A DNA stretch of 64,000 nt from Pseudomonas mosselii (GCF_019823065.1 NZ_CP081966.1:2449501-2513500); one strand, 5' to 3'. Positions 1 to 8,439 are shown, numbered from the stretch's first letter. Notes: a model not told the origin generated them from the sequence alone. Program-made: numbers and translations.

Positions 1-186
1 GGCGAACACGGCGAAGGTCTTGAGCAGGGCGACGCTGGCGTCCTCACTGGCGAAGAACTGACTGGCGATCAGGGTGGCGAGAAAACCGTAGACGGCGAAG
101 TCGAACCACTCGACAAAGTTGCCGATGGCCGAGGCGGCGATCACCCGCCGCAAGGTGGCGGGCGGGACCTCATGGGCGATGGACAT
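1..186 (-). CDS. MHS-family MFS transporter, N-terminal fragment (runs off left edge)
   Basis: Only the first 62 codons are in the window. The protein begins MSIAHEVPPATLRRVIAAS and enters a first membrane segment carrying GNFVEWFDFAVYG (about residues 22-34), the N-terminal signature of the metabolite:H+ symporter branch of the major facilitator superfamily (ProP, ShiA, KgtP, citrate carriers). It would import an organic acid, osmolyte or aromatic acid by proton symport at the inner membrane. The substrate cannot be read from this fragment. The ATG at 186 has GGAGAG five bases upstream. The following 238 bases up to the VOC gene hold nothing I recognise. Confidence 0.85.
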   Translation of the reverse strand, partial: MSIAHEVPPATLRRVIAASAIGNFVEWFDFAVYGFLATLIASQFFASEDASVALLKTFAVFA

Positions 187-424
187 GGATGCTCTCCGTT
201 GCTCTGGCAGCCTGGGCGGATGCGGCGCGCTCAGGTCGCGCCGTCGTTGTTCTCGGGCCAGTAGACAAGCGGCAGGGCGAGCAGGCTTTGTCGAGGGCGA
301 CCTCCGGATATCCGTTAGCACCGCCCCCTGAGCTTGGAAGGACAAACATGATGTGTGGAAGCGGGCCTGCGCGCGTGGCGCTTGCAGTAAGCTTCCCCTT
401 CCAATCCCCGCAAGGAGGCTCACC

Positions 425-784
425 ATGGGTGCGCGTGGCAATGACCGGCAAATCGACAACATCGAGTTCAACGTGGGCGATATCGCCCGCAGCAAGGCTT
501 TCTACGGCCAGGTGTTTGGCTGGACCTTCACCGACTACGGGCCGACCTATACCGAATTCAGTGACGGTCGCCTCACGGGTGGTTTCACCACGGGCGAACC
601 GGTTCGTCCGGGTGGGCCGCTGATCATCCTGTATGCCGCTGACCTGGCGCAGGTGCAGCAGCGCGTCGAGGCTGCCGGCGCCCGAATCAGCCGCCCGGTG
701 TTCGCGTTTCCTGGCGGGCGGCGTTTCCATTTCATCGACCCGGACGGCTATGAATTGGCGGTGTGGACGGCCGACGCCGTGTAG
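425..784 (+). CDS. VOC (glyoxalase/bleomycin resistance fold) family protein
   Basis: A 119-residue single-domain vicinal-oxygen-chelate protein. The opening DNIEFNVGDIARSKAFYGQVFGW is the typical first beta-alpha unit of the fold, and the closing FIDPDGYELAVW is the usual last metal-side strand. It resembles the VOC proteins of Pseudomonas annotated as glyoxalases, but substrate and reaction are unknown. An in-frame ATG exists 72 bases upstream, but the ATG at 425 has CAAGGAGG seven bases before it and gives the normal family length. It converges on the diguanylate cyclase gene, whose stop is 3 bases away. Confidence 0.85.
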   Translation: MGARGNDRQIDNIEFNVGDIARSKAFYGQVFGWTFTDYGPTYTEFSDGRLTGGFTTGEPVRPGGPLIILYAADLAQVQQRVEAAGARISRPVFAFPGGRRFHFIDPDGYELAVWTADAV

Positions 785-787
785 GGG

Positions 788-2371
788 TCAGGCCGGGCTG
801 TCGATGCAGACGCGGTTGCGTCCCTTCTGCTTGGCCTGGTACAGCGCCTTGTCGGCCCTGGCCAGGGCGTCGGCAGGCGTGCCAGCGTCGCGGGGCTGCC
901 AGCTGGCCACACCCAGGGAGATGGTGACGGTACCGGTCGGTACGATCGGGGTGTGCTCGACCGTCAGGCGCAGGTGGCCGGCGACAGCTGTCGCCACCTC
1001 CAGGCCGGCACCCGGCAGCAGCATGAGGAACTCCTCGCCGCCGGTACGGCACAGCACGTCGCCTTCGCGGCAGGTCCCGCGCATCAGCCTGGCCAGCTGC
1101 TGCAGCACACGGTCGCCGGCATCGTGGCCGTGGCTGTCGTTGATCCGCTTGAAGTGATCAATGTCCAGCACCACCACGGCAAACCCGCACTGCTCGGCCT
1201 GTTGCACCCGCAGTGCCTGTTGCAGCCCGCGCCGATTGACCAGCCCTGTCAGCGGGTCGGTCTGGGCATCTCGGTTGAGCCGGCCGATGCGCTCCTGCAG
1301 CAGGTTCACGCCGAACAACAGGGCACGCTTGAGCTCCGCGGCCTCTGCATACCAGGCACGGACCTGGTGGATGCGTTCGGTGGTCTGCTGTTGGCCCATG
1401 CCCCGGGCGACACTGGCCAACTGCCGCAGCGGGTGGGCGATGACTTGCGTGAGCCAGTACAGCAGCAGGCAGCCGAGCAGCGCCAGCGGCGCGGAAATCA
1501 CCACTACATTGAGGATCAGCTGGCGAAGCGGTTCCACGGTTTGGCGCAGTGGCTGCTGGGCGACGATGGTCCAGCCGGCACTGGGTACCGTGGCGAACCC
1601 GGCGAGCATCTCCACGCCCTGGCTGTTGACCAGGCGCCGGGTGCCATGGTCGAGGTTCGGCAGGTCGTCGAGCAGCGCGTTGTCGCCTACCAGGGTGCCG
1701 ACCCGTTTGCTGTCGGGGTGAAACAGCAGCCGGCGGTTGCGGTCGACCACGTACAGGTACGAGCCGTTCTGGTAGAAGTGCGTGCCCAGCAGGCTGTTGA
1801 GCAGGTTGCGTTCGCGCAGGTACAGGCTGCCGCCGATATAGCCGTGGTAGTGGCCGCTGGCGTCGAAGATCGGTTGCGAGAGCACCACCAGCAGGTTGTC
1901 GGCCGCCGACAGGAAAGGTGTGGAGACCAGCGTGCGGCGCTCGCGCAAGGCTTGCCGGGCGCCGGGTGAGGTTGCCTGGCTGCCGGCCAGGTGCTGCAGC
2001 GGTGCGGGCGATAGCGAGCGTACGGTCCCCTGGGCGTCGACCCGCAAGGTGGAGTTGAACAGGTTGCTCTGTTGCTGCAGGCGGTCGATCTCAGCTTGCA
2101 CCAGGCTGTCGTCGTCCGGGTGCAGGCCACTTTGCCGGGCGCCGTAGGCCAGTTGCTGCAGGGCATTGACCAGGGTGGTCTCGGTCACGGCGGCCAGCTT
2201 GGCGGCATAGGCCCGGTTGGCCTCCAGGGCGCTGTCGATCAGCAGCTGCCGTTGTACCCGGTAACTGGCGAAATAGCTGGCCAGCAGCATGACCAGGGCC
2301 GTGGTGGCGCAAAGGGCGAGTATGAGGGTGCGCAGGTCGGGGCGCGGTCCGTGCGGGGTGAAATATCGCAA
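788..2371 (-). CDS. membrane sensor diguanylate cyclase (extracytoplasmic Cache-like sensor + GGDEF domain)
   Basis: Makes cyclic di-GMP from two GTP. The layout is a short cytoplasmic start, a membrane helix at about residues 15-35, a periplasmic sensor of roughly 250 residues of the Cache type, a second membrane helix (ISAPLALLGCLLLYWLTQVI), then a GGDEF domain near the C-terminus. The active-site loop is GGEEF, and an REGD sequence five residues before it is an allosteric inhibitory (I-) site, so product inhibition is expected. No EAL domain is present. The start is uncertain: no ATG precedes the first helix. I chose the TTG at 2371 because GAGG lies seven bases upstream; the frame stays open to another TTG at 2464 (558 residues). 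The ligand of the sensor is unknown. Confidence 0.85.
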   Translation of the reverse strand: MRYFTPHGPRPDLRTLILALCATTALVMLLASYFASYRVQRQLLIDSALEANRAYAAKLAAVTETTLVNALQQLAYGARQSGLHPDDDSLVQAEIDRLQQQSNLFNSTLRVDAQGTVRSLSPAPLQHLAGSQATSPGARQALRERRTLVSTPFLSAADNLLVVLSQPIFDASGHYHGYIGGSLYLRERNLLNSLLGTHFYQNGSYLYVVDRNRRLLFHPDSKRVGTLVGDNALLDDLPNLDHGTRRLVNSQGVEMLAGFATVPSAGWTIVAQQPLRQTVEPLRQLILNVVVISAPLALLGCLLLYWLTQVIAHPLRQLASVARGMGQQQTTERIHQVRAWYAEAAELKRALLFGVNLLQERIGRLNRDAQTDPLTGLVNRRGLQQALRVQQAEQCGFAVVVLDIDHFKRINDSHGHDAGDRVLQQLARLMRGTCREGDVLCRTGGEEFLMLLPGAGLEVATAVAGHLRLTVEHTPIVPTGTVTISLGVASWQPRDAGTPADALARADKALYQAKQKGRNRVCIDSPA

Positions 2372-2520
2372 TCCTTGGCCTCGTCGGATACAGCGGAAAA
2401 CGCACCTTACGCGCTTGGACCAAAGTGGACCATGCTTGAGCGCAATTGCAGGGTTGGAGGACAAAGGTGGCTCCGGTTTCCCACGGGGCTCACGGAATTA
2501 TCCTCCCATGTTACCTACGT

Positions 2521-3000
2521 TCAGGGGGCAGTCTGCTCCAGCGCCTGCAGGTCGTCCTCGACTTGTTGCATGCGCTCCTGCACCAAGGCCTGGACCTTGG
2601 CGTCGCTGGCGCTTTCGCGCATCAGCGTGGTGAGCTTCTCGCTCAGGCGCTTGCCTTCCTCGCTCTGGCCCAGTTCCCTGGCCTTTGCCGGATCGCGGGT
2701 GGCCTGAACGATAAGGTCGAACTCAGCATCGCTGAAGTGCTCTTCGCTGTAGAGCCTGAACAGGTCACGGCGCTGGTCGTCGACGGTCAGGTGCTTGCGC
2801 AGCACGTCCTTGATCTTGTCCTGGGGCACCTGCGCATGGGTCATGGCCAGCAGCCCGGCCATGCGCTCGATGTTGTGGTCGTAGGCTTCCTGCAGGGGCA
2901 GGTTGGCGAGGATCTTTTCCTCGCGGCTGGGCTTCTGGTCGCAGGCGGCGAGGGCGGCGAGCAGCAACACGGGGAGCAGTAGACGGGGCAGGCGGGGCAT
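2521..3000 (-). CDS. putative lipoprotein of unknown function
   Basis: A 159-residue protein with a lipoprotein signal peptide: MPRLPRLL, a hydrophobic core, and the lipobox LAALAAC with the acylated Cys at about residue 19. The mature part is highly charged and helical (many Glu, Lys, Gln, Arg), and it probably sits at the inner face of the outer membrane. I do not recognise a named family. The frame is open to a codon at 3042, but the ATG at 3000 puts the signal peptide at the N-terminus. It is separated from the cyclase gene and from the small membrane protein by short gaps. Confidence 0.75.
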   Translation of the reverse strand: MPRLPRLLLPVLLLAALAACDQKPSREEKILANLPLQEAYDHNIERMAGLLAMTHAQVPQDKIKDVLRKHLTVDDQRRDLFRLYSEEHFSDAEFDLIVQATRDPAKARELGQSEEGKRLSEKLTTLMRESASDAKVQALVQERMQQVEDDLQALEQTAP

Positions 3001-3058
3001 GGTGGGGCCTTGGGCACGGTAAGGCCTGGGAGTGTACTGCAATCCCGTGATCGAGGAA

Positions 3059-3214
3059 TCAGCGTTGCAGCGGATTGCGCAGGCGTACCCAGAGGATCGC
3101 CGGCAGGGCCATCAGCAACCATTTCAGGTAGCGGTTGACTTCGTAGTGTTCACAGGCCACGCCGATGAGGGTGCAGACCACCACCACGGCCACGAACTGG
3201 ATCATTCTTTCCAT
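3059..3214 (-). CDS. small membrane protein, hypothetical
   Basis: A 51-residue protein starting at the ATG at 3214, with GGAA eight bases upstream. It has two hydrophobic stretches: MIQFVAVVVVCTLIGVAC near the N-terminus and YLKWLLMALPAILWV near the C-terminus. It is therefore a likely two-helix inner-membrane peptide ending in basic residues. I do not recognise the family. It is read in the same direction as the lipoprotein gene 58 bases downstream and may be cotranscribed with it. The reading frame extends to 3355, but that extension has no coding character. Confidence 0.6.
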   Translation of the reverse strand: MERMIQFVAVVVVCTLIGVACEHYEVNRYLKWLLMALPAILWVRLRNPLQR

Positions 3215-3381
3215 CAGCAGGTTTCCATCATTGCAGGGGCCGGACGGGCCGCGGGGCGCACTGTAGCAGGAGACGCAGGTAGCGCAGGTCGGCATGCCAC
3301 ACGGCGTAACACTTTTGCGCCACCGTTGGGCGCCAGGTTGGCTATTGTGCGGCAATCCCGACAGCCAAGGAAGGTAACCCC

Positions 3382-3753
3382 ATGACCCTCTACAAAGGTG
3401 GCTGCCTGTGCGGCCGTATCCGTTTCACCGCCAGCGGCGAGCCGCGCTTTCCGCATACCTGCTCGTGCGGGCAGTGCCAGCGACATTCCGGCAGCCTGAC
3501 CCTGTGCTGGGTGGAGTTCGACAATGCGGCGGTCGTCTGGACCGGGGAGGGTGGCCTGCCTGCGCTGTATCGCTCGTCCGAGGGCTCCAGCCGTGCGTTC
3601 TGTGCCACCTGCGGCAGCTCCCTCGGGGCCATCGACGATGCGCCGACGGTGGCCTTGCTGCTGGGCTGCTTCGATGCCAAGGGCGTCCAGGCCCTGCGCC
3701 CGACCTCGCATTCGTTTCGGGCTTGTCGGCCGCGCTGGTGGAAGGTTGGATAA
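3382..3753 (+). CDS. GFA family (glutathione-dependent formaldehyde-activating-like) zinc protein
   Basis: A 123-residue protein with the full zinc-cysteine pattern of the GFA/CENP-V fold: Cys8-x-Cys10 near the start, Cys27-x-Cys29-x2-Cys32 in HTCSCGQCQRHSG, and an FCxxCG motif at about residues 73-78. Founding members bind the glutathione adduct of formaldehyde, but most bacterial GFA proteins have no proven reaction, so no substrate is assigned. The ATG at 3382 has AAGGAAGG upstream. It is followed by a VOC gene and a GNAT gene in the same direction with short gaps, a possible loose operon. Confidence 0.85.
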   Translation: MTLYKGGCLCGRIRFTASGEPRFPHTCSCGQCQRHSGSLTLCWVEFDNAAVVWTGEGGLPALYRSSEGSSRAFCATCGSSLGAIDDAPTVALLLGCFDAKGVQALRPTSHSFRACRPRWWKVG

Positions 3754-3799
3754 GGGGTATCATGCGTCCCACTTCCCCATGCCGCTCAAGGACGACCGC

Positions 3800-4234
3800 A
3801 TGCTGCAACGCAACAGGATGGTGCCCGAACTGATCGTCAGCGACCTCGATCGCAGCCTGGATTTCTGGGTTTCGTTGTTGGGGTTCGAGATCGCCTACCA
3901 GCGTCCGGAGCAGCGCTTTGCCTACCTCGACCTGCAGGGCGCGCAGGTCATGCTCGAGCAGTTCGACGCCGACGACCACTGGCTCACCGGCCCCCTGGAA
4001 AAACCCTTGGGGCGGGGGATCAATCTGCAGATCGACGTCGTGGCGGTCGCGCCGCTGGTCGAACGGCTCGAGCGCCATCGCTGGCCGTTGTTCCAGGCGT
4101 GCGAGGACGTCTGGTATCGCGCCGATGCCATTGAAGTGGGGCTGCGCCAGTTTCTGGTCCAGGACCCGGATGGTTACCTGCTGAGGTTGGCGCAACGGCT
4201 GGGCGAGCGTCCTGCACGGTCGGGCCTGGGGTAG
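3800..4234 (+). CDS. VOC family protein (bleomycin resistance-like)
   Basis: A 144-residue vicinal-oxygen-chelate protein. The N-terminal half has ELIVSDLDRSLDFWVSLLGF and the C-terminal half has REFLVQDPDGYLLRLAQ-like chemistry (FLVQDPDGYLLRL), the arrangement seen in bleomycin-binding and glyoxalase-like members. Such small dimeric proteins sequester drugs or act on small electrophiles; the ligand here is unknown. Several starts are possible (ATG at 3779, 3800, 3818). I took 3800 because AAGGA lies well placed before it. Confidence 0.8.
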   Translation: MLQRNRMVPELIVSDLDRSLDFWVSLLGFEIAYQRPEQRFAYLDLQGAQVMLEQFDADDHWLTGPLEKPLGRGINLQIDVVAVAPLVERLERHRWPLFQACEDVWYRADAIEVGLRQFLVQDPDGYLLRLAQRLGERPARSGLG

Positions 4235-4268
4235 AATCCACGGCTCGTCCCTCTTGCCGAAACTGCCC

Positions 4269-4766
4269 ATGCCCGATTGGACCCTGCACCAGGCCACAGA
4301 CGCCGATGCCGCTGACACCGTGCACTTTGTCGATACGGCACGACGAGGGTTGTTTGCGCTGCTGGCCGACTCGCCCTTGCCCAAGGACCTGGCGCGATTC
4401 AGCGAGACCTATGTCGATGGCCAGGGTTGCTTTCTCATTGCCCGTGCCCAGGGCCGGGTGATCGGAAGCGTCGGCTACCTGCCATACGATCATCGCTTCC
4501 CTCAACTCGACTACCATGCCTGCCGCACGGTGGAAATCGTCCGCCTGTTCGTTACCCCCGACCACCGCCGTCACGGGCTAGCCAGCGCGCTGTTCTCGGC
4601 ATTGCGCGAGGAGGCCCGGCAGGCCGGTGTCGAATGCCTGTACCTGCACACCCATCCCTTCCTGCCCGGGGCGATCCGCTTCTGGCAGCGCCATGGCTTC
4701 GGCACGGTGGATATCGAGGCCGACCCGGTCTGGCAGACTACACACATGGCGCTCAGGCTTGTCTGA
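4269..4766 (+). CDS. GNAT family N-acetyltransferase
   Basis: A 165-residue GCN5-related acetyltransferase that would transfer an acetyl group from acetyl-CoA to an amine. The central strand VEIVRLFVTPDHRRHGLASALF contains the acetyl-CoA pyrophosphate-binding loop (RxxG/A form: HRRHGLAS), and the C-terminal GAIRFWQRHGF is the usual second CoA-side segment. The substrate is unknown. The frame also opens at a TTG 15 bases earlier, but the ATG at 4269 is the simpler start. Confidence 0.85.
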   Translation: MPDWTLHQATDADAADTVHFVDTARRGLFALLADSPLPKDLARFSETYVDGQGCFLIARAQGRVIGSVGYLPYDHRFPQLDYHACRTVEIVRLFVTPDHRRHGLASALFSALREEARQAGVECLYLHTHPFLPGAIRFWQRHGFGTVDIEADPVWQTTHMALRLV

Positions 4767-4900
4767 AACCTGTAAGAAATCGCCTAGGCGTCCGGCAAAT
4801 CATTCCAACTTTCGCGCACAGCGCTCAACACCGTGTTCATTTCCATTCCCGCTGTATTCGCCTACCGTCTCCTTCCACCCCCATCACAAGGAGATCACGC

Positions 4901-5221
4901 ATGCCTGAGCTTGCGTTGTACAAGGTGAAATTGCTGGACGAATTCGAGGCCCGCGAGGACGACTGGAGCTTCAGCCACTTCGAGCGCCGCCTGACCCAGG
5001 TCAAGCCTGCCGCCAACTACCAGGATGCCAAAGGCATTATCAAGGCCGCCCACCTGGCGAACAACTGGCCGAAAACGGTCCGGCGCTACCTGCTGAGCAA
5101 CTACCGATTCCACGGCAATGTCAGCAGTGAGCTGACTGAAACCTTCGTGCAGGTGCTGGCGGGCATGACGCCGTTGGAGCTGCAGGCGTGGAGGTTGCCG
5201 CCTGCAGGATACATGGGCTGA
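4901..5221 (+). CDS. hypothetical protein, 106 residues
   Basis: A small soluble protein starting MPELALYKVKLLDEFEARED, with an AAGGAGAT ribosome binding site before the ATG at 4901. The sequence has aromatic and basic clusters (DDWSFSHFERRLTQ, NNWPKTVRRYLLSNYRF) and no membrane segment or signal peptide. I do not recognise the family. A 134-base gap separates it from the acetyltransferase gene, and it converges on the btuD-like gene across a 70-base gap holding a hairpin. Confidence 0.65.
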   Translation: MPELALYKVKLLDEFEAREDDWSFSHFERRLTQVKPAANYQDAKGIIKAAHLANNWPKTVRRYLLSNYRFHGNVSSELTETFVQVLAGMTPLELQAWRLPPAGYMG

Positions 5222-5262
5222 GATGCAGGCTGTAACCTCTGCTCAGCGCTATGACAAACGAT

Positions 5263-5287
5263 GCTGGGGTCGCGAAGCGGCTCCAGC
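5263..5287. repeat. imperfect hairpin between convergent genes
   Basis: GCTGGGG (5263-5269) pairs with CTCCAGC (5281-5287) across an 11-base loop containing TCGCGAAGC, with one G-T pair. It lies between the stops of two converging genes. The loop resembles the core of Pseudomonas REP palindromes. There is no T-tract on either strand, so it is not a standard intrinsic terminator. Confidence 0.4.
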
Positions 5288-5291
5288 CCTT

Positions 5292-6077
5292 TCAGGCGCG
5301 AAACCGCAGTATCCGCGCCCCATCATACGGATCGATCAGGTAGTGGGCCTGAACCCCGAATGTCGCCAATATCCGCTCCGGTGTCAGCACCACCTCCGGT
5401 ATCCCCAAGGCAACCAACCGTCCTTGGTCAAGCACCGCCAACCGGTCACAAGTCAACGCCTGGTTGAGATCATGCAAGGCCACCAGGGTCGTCACCGACA
5501 GCGCTTGAACCTGCCGCAGCAGGCTCAGTTGATGCTGGATATCAAGATGATTGGTCGGCTCGTCCAGTAGCAGTACCTGCGGCCGCTGGGCCAGGGCCCG
5601 GGCGATGTGCACGCGCTGGCGTTCGCCGCCGGACAGCTCGCCCCACAGGCGCCGACGCAGGTGGCCGGCGTCGGCGTCGGCCAGGGCCTGCTCGACGATG
5701 GCACGGTCGTCCGCGCCGAACGGCGCCAGGGCCGACAGCCACGGCGTGCGGCCGAGGGCCACGGCGTCGTAGACGCTGATGGCGTCCAGGGTATCGGCCT
5801 GCTGTTCGACCAGCGCCAGGCTTTGCGCAACCCGGCGACGCGGCATGCGCTCCAGCGCCTCGCCCAGCAAACGCACGCTGCCGCTGCTGGGCGTGCGCAG
5901 GCCGGCGAGCAGCTTGAGCAGGGTTGACTTGCCCGATCCGTTGGGGCCGACCACACCGAGGGTCTCGCCGGGCATCACGCTCAGGTCGATGTCTTGCAGC
6001 ACTTCGCGGCCGCCCAGGCGCAGGCCCAGCCCCTCGCAGACAAGCGGGGCGTTGGCGAGGGCGGTCATCACGGTCAT
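5292..6077 (-). CDS. btuD: corrinoid/iron-type ABC importer, ATP-binding subunit (BtuD-like)
   Basis: A 261-residue ATPase that would drive uptake of a corrinoid across the inner membrane. It shows Walker A GPNGSGKST (residues 44-52), the signature LSGGERQ, Walker B VLLLDEP followed by TNHLD, and an H-loop histidine in LVALHDLNQA. This is the FecE/BtuD/HmuV class that pairs with FecCD permeases. Its ATG at 6077 overlaps the permease stop by four bases (ATGA), so the two are translationally coupled. The substrate call rests on the cobalamin riboswitch at the operon head, not on this subunit; ferric siderophore or heme transporters have the same ATPase type. The frame stays open upstream inside the permease gene, but that is not a real fusion. 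Confidence 0.85.
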   Translation of the reverse strand: MTVMTALANAPLVCEGLGLRLGGREVLQDIDLSVMPGETLGVVGPNGSGKSTLLKLLAGLRTPSSGSVRLLGEALERMPRRRVAQSLALVEQQADTLDAISVYDAVALGRTPWLSALAPFGADDRAIVEQALADADAGHLRRRLWGELSGGERQRVHIARALAQRPQVLLLDEPTNHLDIQHQLSLLRQVQALSVTTLVALHDLNQALTCDRLAVLDQGRLVALGIPEVVLTPERILATFGVQAHYLIDPYDGARILRFRA

Positions 6078-7090
6078 GGACGCCCCCGGCGGCTGACCAG
6101 GATCAGCGCGAACACTGGCGCGCCGATCAAGGCGGTGACCACGCCCACCGGGATCACCTGGCCGGCGATCAGGGTCCGCGAGAGGATGTCGGCGACAATC
6201 AGGAACAACGCACCGCCCAGCGCGCTGGCCGGCAGTAGGCGGCTGTGCCCGGGGCCGAGCAGAAGGCGCAGGGCGTGGGGGATGACCAGGCCGACGAAGC
6301 CGATGGCACCGACGATCGAGACCATCACCGCAGTCACCAGCGCCGTGCAACTGATCAGCAACAATTGCGTGCGCCGCACCGGCACGCCCAGCGAGGCCGC
6401 CGAATCGGCACCGAAGGTGAAGGCGTCCAGCGCCCGGCGGTGCCACAGGCACACCGCCAGCCCGAGCACGGCCACCGGCAGCGCTAGCCAGACCGACGGC
6501 CAGCGCACGCCGCTGAGGTTGCCCAGCAGCCAGAACAGGATGCCCCGGGCCTGTTCGGCGGTGGCCGACTTGGTGATCAGAAAGGCCGTCAGCGCGTTGA
6601 ACAGTTGCGAGCCGGCGATGCCGGCGAGGATCACCTGCGCATTGTCGTGTCGGCTGCCGCTGGCCCGCGACAGCACCAGTACCAGGGCGAACGCGGCCAG
6701 CGCACCGATGAAGGCACCGGCCGACAGCGACAGCACCGCGCCGCCCAGGCCGAACAGCCCCACCGCCACGGCACCGGTCGAGGCGCCTGCCGACAGGCCC
6801 AGCAGGTACGGCTCGGCCAGCGGGTTGCGCAGCAGCGCCTGGAGGATCACCCCGCAGGTCGCCAGCCCCGCGCCACAGGCGGCGGCCACCAGGGTGCGCG
6901 GCAGGCGGTAGTTCCAGACGATGCCGGCGTCGATGGGGTCGAGCGCATGGCCGGCCTGCCACAGCTGGTTGGCCAGTACCTGCCAGACCACCTCGGCGCT
7001 GATCCGCGTCTCGCCGATGGCGATCCCGGCGAGCATGGCCAGGCACAGGGCGAGCAGCGCGAAGGCGCTGATGGGCAGCAGGCGGTTCAT
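6074..7090 (-). CDS. btuC: FecCD-family ABC importer permease (BtuC-like)
   Basis: A 338-residue inner-membrane protein with about ten hydrophobic segments, beginning at MNRLLPISAFALLALCLAML. The family motif GVILQALLRNPLAEPYLLGLS is present at about residues 82-102, and a LGxxxF/cytoplasmic-helix region suits coupling to the ATPase. It forms the dimeric channel of the importer. Its start overlaps the stop of the binding-protein gene by four bases (ATGA), so all three genes form one unit. Cobalamin or a precursor corrinoid is the likely cargo, given the riboswitch upstream. Confidence 0.87.
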   Translation of the reverse strand: MNRLLPISAFALLALCLAMLAGIAIGETRISAEVVWQVLANQLWQAGHALDPIDAGIVWNYRLPRTLVAAACGAGLATCGVILQALLRNPLAEPYLLGLSAGASTGAVAVGLFGLGGAVLSLSAGAFIGALAAFALVLVLSRASGSRHDNAQVILAGIAGSQLFNALTAFLITKSATAEQARGILFWLLGNLSGVRWPSVWLALPVAVLGLAVCLWHRRALDAFTFGADSAASLGVPVRRTQLLLISCTALVTAVMVSIVGAIGFVGLVIPHALRLLLGPGHSRLLPASALGGALFLIVADILSRTLIAGQVIPVGVVTALIGAPVFALILVSRRGRP

Positions 7091-8100
7091 GGCTGTGGTG
7101 CTTTACCGCTGGCGAAGGCGCTGGACAGCACTTCCAGGCCACGGAACAGGCGGATGCCGGCCTGCATGGCGTCGGCGTCGAGGACGATGATCCGCCCCTG
7201 CCTGACCGCGTCCATGTTGCGGGTCACCGGGTCGCTGCGCAGGAACTCGAGCTTTTTCCGGTAGTCGTCGGCGGGGTAGCGGCGGCGGTCCATGCGCGCG
7301 ACGATCAGCCAGGTGGGGTTGGCCCTGGCCAGGGTCTCCCAGCCCACCGCCGGCCATTCTTCGCTGGACTCCACCACATTGCGTACGCCGAGGGTCTGCA
7401 GCATGAAGTCGGCCACGCCCTGGCGACCAGCGACGTAAGGGTCGACCTTGAGGTCGGCGCTGGAGAACCAGAACAGCGCGCTGGTGTGACTCAGGTCCTG
7501 GCCGGCCAGGCGTTGCCGGGCCTGGTCCAGCTGGCCCTTGAGCTCGGCATTGAGGTGTTCGCCGCGATCCTGCACGTCGAAGATCTCGGCCAGCTGACTG
7601 ACGCTCCTGTAGATGGTGTCGATCCTGAACGGCTGCAGGCGGGTACCGTCGGCGCCCACCAGGTTGTCCTTGCCTTCGCAGTCCGAGGGCAGCAGGTAGG
7701 TGGGGATGCCCAGCTCCGCGAACTGTTCGCGGGTGCCGACCGCGCCCTGGGCGCCGACCATCCATTCGAACTGCGCGGTCACCAGCTGCGGGCGCTTGCC
7801 GACCACCGCCTCGAAGCCCGGCTCGTTGTCGGCCAGGCGCTCGACCTTGTCGTTCTGCGCCTTGAACTCGGGCAGCACGTTGTTGAACCACAGCGAGGTG
7901 CCCGCCAGCCGCTCGCCCAGGCCCAGGGCATAGAGCAACTCGGTGCCGGCCTGGCCGATGGTCACCACGCGCTGCGGGGCCTGGGCGAAGGTCTGCGGCA
8001 AACCGCAGTTGTCGACGGTCAACGGGTAGCGGGTGGCGTCGGCGTGGGCCAGGCCCGCCAGTGACAGGCCGGCGAGCAGGGTGGCGAGGCGGTACGGCAT
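7087..8100 (-). CDS. btuF: periplasmic corrinoid-binding protein (BtuF-like)
   Basis: A 337-residue periplasmic solute-binding protein of the helical-backbone (TroA/BtuF) class. A Sec signal peptide ends near AHA at about residue 20. The first lobe holds PQRVVTIGQAGTELLYALGLGERLAGTS, the standard N-terminal motif of iron and corrinoid binders; the second lobe holds the usual AFFWFSS-like strand (ALFWFSSADLKVDPY). The ATG at 8100 has AGGAGAT upstream, and the leader carries a cobalamin riboswitch, so expression should fall when adenosylcobalamin is plentiful. It delivers cargo to the coupled permease and ATPase. The exact corrinoid (cobalamin, cobinamide) is inferred. Confidence 0.85.
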   Translation of the reverse strand: MPYRLATLLAGLSLAGLAHADATRYPLTVDNCGLPQTFAQAPQRVVTIGQAGTELLYALGLGERLAGTSLWFNNVLPEFKAQNDKVERLADNEPGFEAVVGKRPQLVTAQFEWMVGAQGAVGTREQFAELGIPTYLLPSDCEGKDNLVGADGTRLQPFRIDTIYRSVSQLAEIFDVQDRGEHLNAELKGQLDQARQRLAGQDLSHTSALFWFSSADLKVDPYVAGRQGVADFMLQTLGVRNVVESSEEWPAVGWETLARANPTWLIVARMDRRRYPADDYRKKLEFLRSDPVTRNMDAVRQGRIIVLDADAMQAGIRLFRGLEVLSSAFASGKAPQP

Positions 8101-8217
8101 GGTGGGGCGATCTCCTGTCGGGTGGTGCACGGAATGGCCCACGGACAGGCATCGCCAAGCGTCGCGCGGCAAGCACGCGGCCAGGGGCGGATGACCATCC
8201 CGGACACCCCGCCGGTT

Positions 8218-8405
8218 GGTGAATGCGTGCCGGCAGGTCTCCTGACTGGTGCGTCCTGGCCGGCGCCGGCCTTCCCGGGTCGGCAGACCCAGTGGCATCG
8301 ATGGCGCAGGCTCGGCACCTACAGTTGCGGGGGCAGTTCCCTTTGGCCCGCCCTCGGCGCGCCCGGGATTCCCTTTTGATTCCGTGTGGAAACCGGCGGG
8401 CGGCA
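8218..8405 (-). promoter_or_regulatory. cobalamin riboswitch
   Basis: Read on the minus strand, the leader carries the ordered conserved pieces of the cobalamin class: GGTTTCCACACGG near the 5' side, AAAAGGGAATCCCGG, GCCCCCGCAACTGTAGG, GCCACTGGG, CCCGGGAAGGC, and the B12 box AGTCAGGAGACCTGCC (near 8231-8246). The order and spacing match the family, so recognition is confident although folding was not computed. It lies about 115 bases before the btuF-like start and should repress the importer operon when adenosylcobalamin binds. The 339-base gap between btuF and the next gene is otherwise empty. Confidence 0.93.
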
Positions 8406-8439
8406 TGGTAGACCATCGGGCCATCGGGTGAAAACGCTT

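Noticed and set aside
5292..7142. Apparent ATPase-permease fusion of 616 codons
   Set aside because: The ATPase frame merely stays open through the overlapping permease gene; both have their own ATG and normal lengths.
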